Assembly: GCF_000004075.3 (NCBI RefSeq)
Contig: NC_026657.2
Coordinates: 13,950,001-14,014,000 of the forward strand
Origin: Cucumis sativus
Taxonomy: Eukaryota > Streptophyta > Magnoliopsida > Cucurbitales > Cucurbitaceae
DNA length: 64,000 nt
Reading direction: 5' to 3'
Shown here: one piece after another, positions 33,216-47,400 of the stretch
How the letters are laid out: each line of letters opens with the position of its first letter
Numbering within the stretch: the stretch's first letter is position 1
Program-made: the position numbers and the translations under genes
The notes under the pieces: model-generated
The model's database searches: none
What the model saw: only the letters and a program-made list of their open reading frames with translations
Told to the model about the DNA's origin: nothing

Positions 33216-35207
33216 GTGGACATGTAAATAAACCCTAATAACAACATTTTTTTTTTTTGTGAACATTCAACACATACATTCTATGATGGTTAAAGAATTT
33301 GGAAAAGTATTTATTGAGTATAAGGGTGAAATAAAAAGTTAAAGAAAAAGTAAACAAAAAATAACAAGTAATAATAATAATTAATAATAATAATAAATTA
33401 TTGTGGGATAGGATGAGGATACACATGGAGTTACTAAGTGGTTGGAGGTGCATCTATTGGCCTATTCTCATATCATTCTCTAAAAATAACCATAAAATAG
33501 CAATTTGTTTTATGGTAATAATGAAATATGAAGAATTTGTTTTTTATGCTCCTCCAACTTTGAAGCAAATGTAAGAGGAATTATCCAACAATGTTAAAAA
33601 ATTCTGAAAAAAACTTAAAATATAAATAAAAATTGTAATATATTTTATTCAAACCAAAATCGATCCAGAATAGAAAAGTTTAAAAGAAAAAAATAGTATG
33701 CAGGTTATGAACCTCCAAAAATCGCCCTATACTCAAGCTTCTAGTTCGAAACCTATTTTAAAAATTGCAATCCATATTTTATTCAACAAAAGATTTTACA
33801 TTTTCAAATTTTCTAACTCAAAATCAATATTAGCTTTGTTAAATGTTTTTAGAGGATTTAAATTATTAATTAGAAATTTGAAAATGTAAAATCGCATAAA
33901 GTTTATAAGTAATTAATACACGTCTCATTTTAAAAGGTGTTTGATATAAAATATTATAAATGACGTGTCATCATAAAATAATAATCCTATAAAATTTATA
34001 ATATTAAATAGGTCAGATAAATTGATCAATAATTAAAATTCATCATAGGTAAGCGATAGCTATACTAAAAAAATTAGCACTTAACTTTATTAAGTATATG
34101 TTTGGATATAATTTTTTATTTTTGATGTCGTCAGTGTCCAGACCAGATTACTCACCCTAGGATAACTCAAGTAGAATTTAAAATTATCAAAATCTAACCT
34201 TTTTTCATTTCTAAAACAATTTTATAACCACTCAAAATTAATTTAATATTCAAAAACAAGTTTTATACTAATTTTGAAATAAGGAAAGTAATTTTATCGA
34301 CTTTATTATCACATCCAAATAGGCCATAAGTATATTAAACTCTAATTTTGATGAAATACTTTATTTTAAAATTTTTGTTTTTAGATTGCAAAACACTTGT
34401 GAAGTCCCATATAAAATATTTGAATTATAAAAAAAAAAAATATATGAAGGGCAAACATTAGAAGACTAAAATAGACAAATGTATTGTTATTTTCCTAAAA
34501 GAAAAATTACCAATCAAACATGGTTCAAACAATAATGACTACTTACCTAAATTGAGAGCATCCTAATAGTTTTCTTTCTTAACAACCACCAAATATTTGT
34601 TGGATTTAGACCATTTATTTGGTGAGATGAGTGGGGATTGATTCTCAAAATTGTCTTTTTAAGTCCAAAATTTTATTTAAAATATAAAATATATTTAAAG
34701 ATTAATGAATGAACATAGACAAAATAACGTGATTACTAGATTACAATTATGTTGAATTAATAAATACTAGGATCTATTGATTAAGAACGTTAATACCAAA
34801 TATTTACTTGTGTTTGTAAAGAAACCAAAAAATTGGATCTCATTGAATAATGAATGGTAATTAACTAAGCAATTTATCCTACTTTCATGTAAATCCAACA
34901 ATTTGCTCACCGTTCATTTTAATTATATAATTAAGAGTGATTTAGCGTTAACTAATCCAACTTGCTTGCAATTTAAGGCAATTACAATAAAGCAAAAAGA
35001 AAAAAAAAGAAAAAAAAATATATTTATATATTATTACACTCTCATCATAAGCGCGTGTATTTCACGTCATCCCCAACTTACATATCTCTTTCGTTGGCTT
35101 TGCTGTCACACTCTGTTTTCATCACCAAAACTTAAACCTCTCAACTTTCCTATTAAACCCTAGATCTTCCCCGGTACTTTCACTTTCTCCACCGCCGACC
35201 ACCATAA
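33216..35207. other. AT-rich intergenic and PGDH promoter
   Basis: Contains a T-run near 33247-33258 and AAT repeats near 33370-33396. The last stretch is the PGDH upstream region, with AAACCCTAG (35156-35164, telo-box-like) about 45 bases before the ATG and CT-rich leader sequence. Confidence 0.45.
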
Positions 35208-38086
35208 ATGGCTGCCTCCGCTTCCCCTACCCTCCGTACACCTTCCTTAAGGAACTCCCTATTTTCTTCTCTCTCTTCTAAGCTTCCTCTTCCTTCCGCT
35301 TTTTCTGTTAATCTTCGTCCACGGAGTGTTGCCGCCCCGCGGTTTGTGGTTTTGGTCTCTGCGTCTCTAAATGCGAAACCCACGGTTCTTGTTGCGGAGA
35401 AGCTCGGGGAAGCGGGTCTTGATTTGCTTAAGGAATTTGCTAATGTTGATTGCTCCTATAATTTGAGCCCTGAGGAGCTTTGTACCAAGATCTCTCTCTG
35501 TGATGCGCTTATTGTGCGTAGTGGGACTAAGGTTAGCCGTGAGGTGTTTGAATCATCTGGAGGAAGGTTGAAGGTCGTTGGGAGAGCTGGTGTTGGCATT
35601 GACAATGTAGATCTGGCGGCCGCCACTGAGCATGGTTGTTTAGTGGTGAATGCTCCCACTGCTAACACCGTAGCTGCCGCCGAGCACGGAATTGCGCTTT
35701 TGACTGCAATGGCTAGAAATGTTGCCCAAGCCGACGCATCTGTTAAAGCTGGTACGTTGTTCTTTTTCTGTTTTGTTTGACCCAAACATTTTTGTAGAAT
35801 CTTTGTGTTGTGTAGTTTGTTGTTTGCTTTGGATCTGCTCGAAACCATGGAAAGATCTCGGCCTTTTATCTTAATACCGAAGCAGCATTTCATTTAAATC
35901 TGTCCGAAGAATTATTTTAATGTTTAAAGCGAATGTGCCCTAAAACAATTCCTTATACGTTTTGTTTTTTAAGTATCGATGCGCGCTTTAAAAAGTGGAA
36001 TCATGTCGGGAGGTTTTATTTAAAAATTTCCTATCTCATGCTTGTTTAGTTTGAACTTTATGATTTCAAGTAATTAGCGAAGGAATAAACAATTTCTCTC
36101 TGCATCCGACGATCTCTTTCCCTTATGGGAGCCTGTCGACGATATGATCGTCAGATTTACTGGGTGTGATGTTGTATACGAGATATGCGTTTGTTCAAAG
36201 GAACTCCTTATAGGCTTACATTTTCACCTCCACCGCAGGGAAGTGGCAACGCAACAAATATGTTGGTGTATCACTTGTGGGGAAAACACTGGCTGTAATG
36301 GGATTCGGCAAAGTCGGATCTGAAGTTGCTCGTCGTGCAAAGGGACTTGGCATGCATGTAATCGCACATGACCCATATGCCCCAGCCGATCGTGCTCGTG
36401 CAATAGGTGTAGAGCTTGTGGGCTTTGAAGAAGCCATTGCAACGGCTGATTTCATCTCTTTACATATGCCTTTAACTCCAGCCACGTCAAAGATCCTTAA
36501 TGATGAGAATTTTGCAAAGATGAAGAAAGGAGTAAGGATTGTGAATGTTGCTCGCGGAGGAGTAATTGATGAAGAAGCTCTTGTAAGGGCGCTGGATGCT
36601 GGAATTGTTGCTCAGGTTCTTTTTCTTTCTGCTACATTAAAGTTGAAGTTTCCTAATTATCATAAAACTTAAGCGTCGTATCACGTTTCTTTTCCAGGCT
36701 GCCCTTGATGTCTTCACTGTGGAACCACCTCCTAAGGATAGCAAGTTGATTCAGCACGAGAATGTCACCGTAACTCCTCATCTTGGTGCTAGCACAATGG
36801 AGGCTCAGGTGTGTGTTTTAAATCAAAGGACTCAAAGTTTGTCATTTCCATTTTATGATTTTTAATTATCTTTGCATCTGTTATATAGGAAGGAGTGGCT
36901 GTTGAAATAGCTGAAGCTGTTGTTGGAGCCTTGAAAGGGGAGCTTGCGGCTACCGCCGTCAATGCTCCGATGGTTCCTGCAGAGGTAGAAGCCCTCAGTT
37001 TTGAAATCTTCTATCACTCTTATGTTTTGTATTTTCGGGATCACTTGAATAGAGAAATACTACCTAGTTCTGTATTTTTTTACCACTTTACTATTCGTCG
37101 TTATTTGTTTTCCCAAGTGGTGATATCTTTAGATTTTCTGATTCATTATGCTATACAATTGAGTTTTTCTTCTTTTGCATGATTTTCTACTAAAAACCTA
37201 CTTCCAAAGATATTGTAGTGAGTCTAGTGATTCTCTGTAAATGGATTACTTTTTTTTTTTTCCCTTTCTATTCTTCTTTGATTTGTTTGTCGTACTGATC
37301 ATCAAGATCTGCTGAGTGATGATTGTGACTTGCATTATTCATCGTACATTTTGTTTTCAATTCTCAAGTTTCTGGTACATAATAATTTTAACAAACTTTT
37401 ATTCTCCCATATAGGTGTTAACGGAGCTGAAACCATTTGTTGAACTCGCTGAGAAATTGGGAAGATTGGCTGTCCAATTGGTAGCCGGAGGAAGTGGTGT
37501 GAAAACTGTGAAAGTAACATATGCTTCCTCTAGAGCTCCTGATGATCTTGACACCAGGCTTCTTCGTGCCATGATAACAAAAGGTCTCATTGAGCCTATT
37601 TCCAGTGTTTTCGTGAACTTGGTTAATGCTGACTTCACTGCCAAACAAAGAGGACTACGGATAACCGAGGAGCGAGTCATTATCGATGGTTCGCCTGAGA
37701 AACCATTAGAATACATTCAGGTCCAGATTGCCAACGTGGAATCCAAATTTGCCAGTGCTATATCAGATAGTGGAGAGATAAAGGTGGAAGGACTTGTGAA
37801 AGATGGAGTCCCTCACCTCACGAAGGTCGGGTCTTTTGAAGTCGATGTTAGTCTGGAGGGCAGCATCATTCTCTGCAGGCAAGTTGACCAGCCAGGTATG
37901 ATTGGAAAGGTTGGAAGCATTCTTGGCGAAGAAAATGTTAATGTTAGTTTCATGAGTGTTGGAAGGATTGCGCCTCGGAAGCAAGCTGTTATGGCCATTG
38001 GTGTTGATGAACAGCCCAGCAAGGAATCCTTGAAGAGGATTGGTGATGTCCCAGCAATTGAAGAGTTTGTTTTCCTCAAGTTGTAG
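35208..38086 (+). CDS. PGDH: D-3-phosphoglycerate dehydrogenase, plastid
   Basis: Five exons (35208-35751, 36239-36615, 36698-36808, 36889-36984, 37415-38086) give 599 aa, close to the plant family length of about 600. The enzyme oxidises 3-phosphoglycerate with NAD+ to 3-phosphohydroxypyruvate, the first step of the phosphorylated serine pathway in plastids. Residues 1 to about 54 are Ser/Arg/Leu-rich and acid-poor, as in a transit peptide. The catalytic domain follows, with the NAD-binding GFGKVG at 203-208, the catalytic Arg in VNVARGG (287), Glu in DVFTVEPP (316) and His in PHLGAS (335). An allosteric substrate-binding domain spans about 380-520. A C-terminal ACT domain (about 528-599, [17 protein letters not shown]) suggests effector control, as in serine-sensitive forms. 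Which of the plant isoforms it matches is not resolved. Confidence 0.96.
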
Positions 38087-38483
38087 AATGTACTATGGTC
38101 ATGACTCCCTTTCCTTCCCTCTTCCCTTTTTCCCCAAGAAAAAAAGAAAAAACTTATTGGTTGCGAACCATCCTCTCGGGATTTGGGTACATTCCTTCCT
38201 ACATGTCATGTTTGGCCCCAATTTTGACAATTTTTATTTAAATAAAGCTGGATTGTTGTCACAACTTTTTCGAATGAAGAAATATGCTTTTACTAAGAAA
38301 TGAATTATATACTTTGGTTGGATGTTCTTTCAGTTTCTACAGCTTTTGGAACAATAGTAAAGAGTTGTATCTCTTGATCTAAGATTGGTTCCACTCTTGG
38401 AAATGACAACTTTGGGGTACATCGATCAATAGAGTGAAAAATTGCCTTGCCTTGTTTATTAGAAGTGATCAAAATGTTTCAGT
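38087..38483. other. Convergent 3' UTRs of PGDH and NHD1
   Basis: The stop codons of the two genes are 397 bases apart, tail to tail. The two 3' UTRs probably meet or overlap here. No other feature. Confidence 0.55.
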
Positions 38484-41400
38484 TTATGAACCCAAAATGG
38501 AAGGCACCTCAGCAATAGTTGTAGGTAGAGATATGTTGAAATTATGAAGGGCTAAATAGGCAGCAATCCCAGCAGCATATCCTGCAAATGCGAAACCGCT
38601 AACCTGTAGAGGAAAACAAAGCAATTCGATCTCTGGAAATGGTTTCTACTTTGAAAAGAGAAGAAACAAAGTTTTATGTTTGGCTACCTTTCTTAAGTAC
38701 CAAAAGAAGTCGACCTTCTCCATCCCCATGAATGCAACTCCAGCTGCAGATCCAATTATAAGCATGGATCCACCAGTGCCAGCACAAAATGCAATTAGCT
38801 GCCAGAACTCAGAATCTTGAGCGAACGAAGAGAGATCATACATTCCCATTGTTGCTGCGACTAATGGTACATTGTCTATAATTGCTGATATAACACCAAC
38901 TGCACTTGCAATGAGTTCAACATTTGGAATATGAGCATCGAGGTAGTTTGCTAACTCACGTAACACCCCAGCAGCCTCTAAGCTGGAATACACAAATTAG
39001 ACTTGGTTCAATAGGTCAACAGTAACTTTGCCTCCACTAATAGAAGAGGAGAGACATTATATTAGCAAACAAAAATATATGAATATGAGTCATTACATCT
39101 TGATGTAAAAAGAAATCAAATTGGTTATGTTGCATTTTTGCGCAAAAGTACAAGAAACAGTATAAAATCTGGAATGTAGTGTAAAAGGTGCACTCACCTG
39201 CTGACTGACAAAAGGATACCAAGGAAAAACAGCGCTCCCTGCGTATCGATACGAGATAAAGCCTGAGGAACTTTCAACCTTTGCCTTTCCGATTCACCAT
39301 AGTGAATAGCATCAGTCAGAATCCACAGAATTCCAAGACCAAGTAGCATACCCATGTAGGGTGGCAAACCTGTGAGGGCCTTGAACACTGGAACAAAAAC
39401 TAAAGCTCCAACACCTACAGAAAAGACGAGCTTTCCTCGAGGAGCCATCTGCTCGGACGCCATAACATTGGAAAAATCCTGTCCCTTCCCATTAACTTCA
39501 CTGAAGCCAAGAAGAGAAAAAAGGAGCAAATAAGTTCAACCTTAACAGGATTCATCAAAGAAGTCTTGAATTGCACAACTTCAAAATCAACTTAAGTACA
39601 AAACCTATACCTTGTAAGGGACAGCAGGGCCAACGGTACTGCAAGCGAAACAGCAGAAGGTATAACCAAGTCCTGCAAACAACACCAATACAGTTGAAGG
39701 TCCTTGAAAGAAAGCAGTAGACCAATGGGTAGCGTGGAGCAGTAGTTAGTTTAAATGGCTATATCTTGGAACGATGTGATGATTGTCTTTATCAAGGACA
39801 TGGCAATTTGAACTACCTTTGTGAAGAATGAAGTTGAGGGAATAACAAAAGAAGGTTCGTTTCACCACCTAATCATAATATTGAAAGTCTCTCAAACACC
39901 TCTGAACTTTTATGAAGTCAAGTGAGCATGACAACACATGAAGGGATACTGAGCAGTAGAAACAACTGGGTTGTCGAACTACCAAAAAGTTCCAACTTGG
40001 TATTATGCTTCTGTTTTTTTTTTAATATCATATATATGGCAATAAGAGGTGGAAAAAAATCATGTTCTACATGAACTGTATTATATAATGGGTCATAGAA
40101 CTTATTCTTATATAAATACGCCACGTTCATGAGTTTCATACGAAAATAAGTACATCGTGAATCCGAAAAATAATTCATCTGTAAATAGATACACTAAACC
40201 ACAGTATTTCAGAGAGAAGAATACTTTGAGTGTTGGCATTGTTGATATCTGACCATGAATCCACAACATGGTGGTGGTTACATCTCCAATAGGTGTCCAC
40301 GCACCACCCGCATTTGCTGCTATGACGATTACAGCTCCAAGTAGCCTGTTTCATGTAATCCGTTACGATAAATGATCATACAGTTGGTGGGAAAACAAAA
40401 GGGTTCACAATAAACTTGTTGAAAGTAGAGATAGACACACATCGACTTACGTGGAAATCCAAGTACCGGGAGAAAAACCACGATATATTGTTCTTATTAT
40501 TTTCTAATGAATTACAATGGTACAATGAGGGAGATTAAATAGAATACACAAGGGCAAAAGAAAAAAAAGGAAAATATATTTTTGGTAAATTTTCCATAAC
40601 TAATTTTTCCATAAACTAACAAAACTAATGGAACTTTCAAGATGCTGGGTGATAGAATCCATTGAATTAAACATTAGACAAGAAATACATTTCACACCCT
40701 TTTTTATCAGTCTATTTTTATGATCAATAGCTAGATTTCTTGTACATTAGAGTTTTATCAATGCCAAGCTACATCATTTTCTAATATGACATTTGATATG
40801 ATAGAGTTTACTGAACTGTAGATAAACAAAATAAGAGAAAATACTACTTTTCAAACTAGTTGAAAGGTTTGAATCTCTCCCTCATCTAGTTCATATTTTT
40901 GGCATAATCTATTTTATTACTTTTGTAATTACTTTACTAGGAGGATCCAACTCCCATTTCATGCAAAAATATACCCTCCATGACACAGCATAACTTCTCA
41001 CTTTTATTTCCCCACTTCTTCTTCTGGGTATACATAGTAGGGGCATTGTCAATCTTATCATGTGCCCCACAACAACATAAACCAACATTTTACAAAAAAT
41101 GTTATACATAACACAAATACAACCACAAGATGTTAAGAGGAATGCAGTAATAAAACAATCATGAGAATATAAGGTGTGTATCTACGATACCGTACTTGCG
41201 ATACTCTGATGGAGGAACTAGTTTTCGCAATAGAGAAACCATGATAATTGTGGTTGTCAGATTGTCGAGGATTGAACTTAGAAAAAAGGTTACAAACCCA
41301 ATCTGCAATACAAGTTTTTCCGATCAGTTATGCTTCAGTATAAAGGATGACTTAAAAAGTAGAGATTAGTACAAGCTGAAGGTGAAGTCAATAAGAAGCA

Positions 41401-44400
41401 ATTCATCTCAATCTTGGCCAATTTCCACTGGAAGCTTACTGAATGGTTATAACATTATTTAAAATTAAGTAGCCATATCTACCCGTACATAAGTAAATAA
41501 TTGGCAACCTTGCTATTCAATGGATCAACCAGAGAACCATTCTTACATCGAGAGAACATCTTAAAATTTCACTAGATGATATAATGTTAAATTTGCCTTC
41601 ACCCATTGGCACAAGCATTAATGTTAAATTTGCCTTCATCCATTGGCACAAGCTTTTGGGTTAGTCAGACGTCTAAGATGGTATAAGAGCAGGTGGTTTG
41701 GAAAGTCATGTATTCAAACTCTTGCGATGTTATTTTCTCTCCAATTAATAGTGATTTCCATTGGTTGGATCTTCTACATATTCCATCTCCAATTAATAGT
41801 GATTTCCATTGGTTGGATCTTCTACATATTCCAAGCCCACAAGTGAGGGGGGTGTTTGATGATACAATTTTGAATTTTGCCTAACCTATTAACTCAAACT
41901 AGTTTGAATCAAACAGTGTTTTAAGAAATTTATATAGAGCAACAACTGAAAAATTTCAGCCATCACTCAAACATCTGCTTTAGTGAGCTATAATTGAAAT
42001 GTTATTTGATAAAACATACAAGAAAGTTCTGAATATTTTCAGGTACTCAATTCATCAGTTTTCCAAGACTTCTTCATTTTAAGTTTTAACTGATAAAAAT
42101 TTGTAAAAATTAGTAGGCGTGGCCCTTAAGATATTTACGGAAAGATTATGGAAATATTTTTCTTAATTCCTAATTTTTTTCCTTTTTTTATTCTCTTGTA
42201 TATTCTATTTATTCTCCCTCATTGTACCTATTGTAAAATTCATTAGAAAATAATAACAACAAACTATCGTAGTTTTTCTCCCGATACTCGAGTTTCTACA
42301 TAAATCGGTGTGTTATTTGTCTCTACTTTTAATATGGTATCATAGAGGAACAATGAACACACCCTAGAAACCCTACAAAACCCAACAAATGATGGAAATA
42401 AAACAGAGGAGGCAGCCACCAATTTTAGTGTTGCCGTCGATGCTCGGATCAGTGCTGCCATGGACGAATGGTTCTGCCACCTTCAGAAAATGCCGAAAAA
42501 TGCATTGTCGCCAATTTTGCAGTCGTCTGCACTGCCTCACACGCCTCCCATGTGCCACCACTAGACCTCCACGCCCCGTCACCAGAGTTGCACACACCGG
42601 TCCTTCCTCCTCAAACGACGCCGACCATCCCATCTATGCAACCCTTTTCTTCATCCACGGGCTATATTGCTCCCCACACCGCGATTTATGTACTGCCACC
42701 TAATTCCAACCGACCACCACCGCTTCTGCCGTCAAATCTGTATGCCTACCACCCACTGACCTAAGTTATCATCCCAATGTTAAGAATCCTCAAATTCACT
42801 CAACATTTGAGGTTGGTGAATCTTCGGCATATTCCAACCCAAACGTGCAAGCTTCCTCGGGAATAGCTCAACAACAACTGAAAGAGCTTCGACAACAAAT
42901 TGCAGCAATTGAGGCTACCGTAGGGACGACATACAATACTCTTGTACCGATGTATTCTAAGAATCTAGTAACCTTGTTCCCTATTTTATCCTCTCCTTAT
43001 GTGACTAATACAGTGGCTAACTATTTCTTATGGTATCAGTTAGTGAAGATGGTCCTTGAAGGACGACAAAAATTTGACTTTCTGACAGGGAAAATACCTC
43101 ACCCTCCATTGGGCAACCTACAGGAATAATAATGGAAGGCAGGTGACTCTCTTCTTCGAACCATATTGATCAACAATATGGAACCCCAGATTGGTAATTC
43201 GTTACTGTTTGTTGCAACAACCAAAGATATTTGAGATACAACTCAGACACTTTACTCCAAATGTCAGAATGCCTCTTGCCTATACACGCTAAGGAAGCAA
43301 GTTCATGAATGCAAGCAAGGAACCATGGATGTTACATTCTTTTCTAATAAGCTCTCTTATCTGGCAAAAAATGGACCTATGCACAGAACAAGTTTGGAGT
43401 AGTCCCAGTAATGGTTTGCAATACTCTAAAATTGAAGAGATTGACAATATTTATGATTTTCGTGCTGGTCTTAATCCTATGTTTGATGTAGTTCGAGGGT
43501 GTATACTAGGCTAGAGACCGATTCCCTCCATGATGGAAGTCTGTTCTGAAATCCGCCTCGAGGGAGATCACACAAGTCCTATAAATATTTCTGCAACGCC
43601 TACTATTGACTCCACTGAGTAGTGCAAGGTCCTCTACCAGTGGTAGTGACAAGCACAATAGAAAACCAATTTATGTCTGTGAGCATTGCAAAAAACAATG
43701 ACATATCAAAGAACAATGTTGGAAGTTACATGGTCGTCCCCAGGAGGTAAGAAACGCCTTCCCAACGACAAACTGAACACAAGGCGGACATGTGTGAGTG
43801 AATCTAATAGACCTTCTCAACCACCTAATCCACACGGGAATCAGACTGATCCCAGTCCCGTTACTTTAGGTGCCAATGTCCAATCAAGTATACCTCAGTC
43901 CTTCAGTCTTATTAGTGTTGATGGGAAGAACTCCTGGATTTTGGATTCTTGTGCCACATATCATTCGACTGGGTTCTCTGAACATTTTGTTTCTTGTATT
44001 CCTTGTGCTAGCAACGAAACAATTAGAATTGCAAATGATTTCTTGGCCTCCCATTGCTGGAAAATGGAAGATTTCTCCCTGTGTAGAGCTCTCCTAACAT
44101 AATGTTTTGCATGTGTCCAAACTTTTTTATAATTTGCTTTTTAAAAGCAAGATTATTCATGAGTTAAACAACAAGGCAATATTCTTACCTGATTTTGTCT
44201 CTTTTAAGGACTTCAGCTTGGGGAAGATGATTGGCATTACCCGACATAGTAGGGGACTCTACCTCCTTGATGATGATACCTCTTCTAGTAGCATTTCTAG
44301 GACTAGTCTTTTATCTCTCTATTTTACTACTTCTAAACAAGACTATATGTTGTGGCATTTTCGTTTAGGCCACCCTAATTTTCAATATATGAAACATTTA

Positions 44401-47400
44401 TTTCCTCACCTCTTCTTTAAAATTGATGTCTACCTTATCTTGGTATGTATGTATTCGGGCCAAACAACATTGGGTTTTTTTTCCTTTGCAACCATACAAA
44501 CCAATCCACCTTTTCACTCTTGTTCACAGTGATGCCTGAGGACCATCCAATATAACCTCATCTGGAAAACGGTGGTTCGTAACCGTTATTAATGACCATA
44601 CCCGTCTTACCTGGGTCTTTCTTGTCTTTGACAAATCTGATATCACCTCTGTCTTTCATGACTTCTATAACACCGTAGAAACACAGTTAAATACAAAGAT
44701 TGCTATTTTGCGGGTCGACAATGGTCGAGAGTTCCAAAACCACTCTCTCAATGAGATTTTGTCTTCCAAAGGCATTGTCCACCAAAGTTCTTACGCCTAC
44801 ACCCCGGAACAAAATGGAGTAGTCAAACGCAAAAGCCGTCACCTTTTGGAAGTTGCTCATTCTCTTATGTTGTCTACTTCCCTTCCTATCTTTGAGGTGA
44901 TGTTCTCACAACATCTCATCTTATCAATTGAATGTCTTTTTGTGTCCTAAATCTCCGGACCCCCTTAGTGTGTCTTAAAGAGGCATATCCCCTCTACTCC
45001 CTCATCTATAATGTTCCCTTTAGGTATTCGAGTGCACAGCCTATGTTCATAACCATGACCCTAACTCATCTAAGTTTACTCCTCGGGCTCAAGCATGTGT
45101 TTTTGTCAGTTATCCTCTGCATCAACGAGGCTATAAATGCTTTCACCCGTCTTCTCGTAAGTACTTTGTCTCCATGAATGTTACCTTTCTCGAAGATTGT
45201 CCTTTTTTTTTCCGTTAGCCCTCTTGAGGGGGAGAGTGAGAGTGAGAGTGAAGAACCTAACTCTAACTGGGTGATTTCCTTAGAGTCTACCAGCCCTACT
45301 CTCGTTACCATACCTAGCCCAGATCCTCACTACATACTCCTGCCTACAAACCAAGTTCCTTAGAAAACCTACTGTGATAGATCAAGGTATGACCGATTCT
45401 ATTGACAGTAAAATGAGTGAAAGTGCCAGGTTCAAGACAGTTATTCCTAAAAATATAGGTGAACCGGGTAATGTTAACACTGAGGTCATCCTGAATGGAA
45501 AGGGCAGTAATGATGAAAATGAGGTCAGTGTAAGAATTACTGAAAATGAAATTAGGGAGGATTGTTTAGAGAATATCAGTAAGTTTGATCCCTCTCTTAA
45601 TTTGCTTATTGCATTAAGGAAGGGTACCAGATTTTGCAATAAGCACTCTTATTCCTAACTATGTTTTTTATGAGAACCTATCTTCTTGGTTCAAAGCCTT
45701 CACAACCAACTTTGACTCTACTGTGATACCAAAAAATATCCTCAATGCTTTAGATTGTCACAAGTGGCAGAATGTTGTCATGGAAGAGATGAGGGCCCTT
45801 GAGAAGAACAAGACTTGGGAGATCTACACCCTACCTAAGGGACATAAAACTGTGGGATGCAAATGAGTGTTCACTCTTAAATACAAGGCAGATGGTACAA
45901 TTGACAAACATAAGGCTTTTTCTTTTGTTGCAAAGTTGAACACTATTAGAGTTTTGTTGTCTGCTGCAGCGAATAAAGATTGGTCTCTTTATCAACTTGA
46001 TGTTAAGAATGCATTCTTGAATGAGGATCTTAAAGGGGAAGTATATATGAATCCGCCTCCAAGATTTGAAGCTCAATTTAATAATCGGGTTTGCAAGCTT
46101 TTGAAATCCTTATATGGGTTGAAACAATCACCAAGAGCGTGGTTTGATAGATTTTCCACTTACATCAAGTCCCAGAGGTACAATCAAGGCAATTTGATCA
46201 CACATTGTTCACCAAAGTCTCAAAGGCAAGGAAAATTGTAGTATTGATTGTCTTTGTCGATGACATTGTGCTATCTAGGGATGATACTGATGAGATCGTT
46301 CAACTAAAGAAGAAGATAGGGTTTGAGTTTGAAATCAAGGATTTGGGAAATCTGAAATATTTCTTGGAATGGACAGCTAGATCTAAAGGAGGCATCTCCA
46401 TGTCTTAGATAAAATATACGATTGATTTGCTAATCGAGACAGATATGTTGGGATGTCGTTTTGCTGACACTCCTATTGAATTCAACTCTAAACTAGGAAA
46501 CTCTGATGATCAAGTTCCAAGTGATAAAGATCAAGTTCCAAGTGATAAAGATCAGTATTAGCCTTTTATGGGTAAATTAATTTACTTATCCCATACTCAC
46601 CCTAATATTTCATTTGTTGCGAGTGTTGTCAACCAATTTATGTGCTCCTTATGAGAAACACATGAAAGTTGTCAACAGAATTTTAAGATACTTAAAAACA
46701 ACGCCTGTTTAGAAGGACAGAGAGAAAGGCCATTGAGGCATATACTGACTTGGACTGGGTAGGATCTATTGTTGACAGAAAGTCTACTTCGGGGCAATCT
46801 TGTAACTTGGAGGAGTAAGAAGTAAAGTGTTGTGGCCAGAAGCAGACCGAATACCGAGCCATGAGTTTGGGAATATGTGAGGAAATTTGGTTCCATAAAG
46901 TCCTGTCTGATCTTCATTAGGAATGTGAGACACCACTGAAGCTTTTCTGTGATAATAAAGTCACTACTAGTATTGCTAACAACCCTGTTGAACATATTGA
47001 GATTGATCAGCATTTCATCAAAGAAAGACTTGATAGTGGGAGCATATACATTTCGTACATCCCTTCAAGTTAACAGGTTGTTGATGTTCTTATCAAGGGG
47101 CTTCTCAGACCAAACTTCAACCTTTGTGTTAGCAAGTTAGGCCTCATTGATATTTACGTCCCAACTTGAGGGGAGTGTTAAAATTAGTGGGCATGACCCT
47201 TAGGATATTTATGGAAAAATTATGAGAATACTTTTTCTAATTCCTAGATCTTTTCGTTTTTTTTATTTTCTTGTATATTCTATTTATTTTCCCTCATAGT
47301 ACCTATTGTAAAATTCATCCGAAAATAGTAACAACAAACTATTGTATTTTTTTCCCAATACTCGGGTTTCCACGTAAATCGGTGTGCTCTTTGTCTCTAC

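Noticed and set aside
35180..35893. Minus-strand frames over PGDH exon 1
   Set aside because: Antisense shadows of a well-supported exon. They have no domain.
42389..42764. Two overlapping Pro/Thr-rich frames as a cellular gene
   Set aside because: They lie just after the Copia primer-binding site and correspond to the element's gag start.
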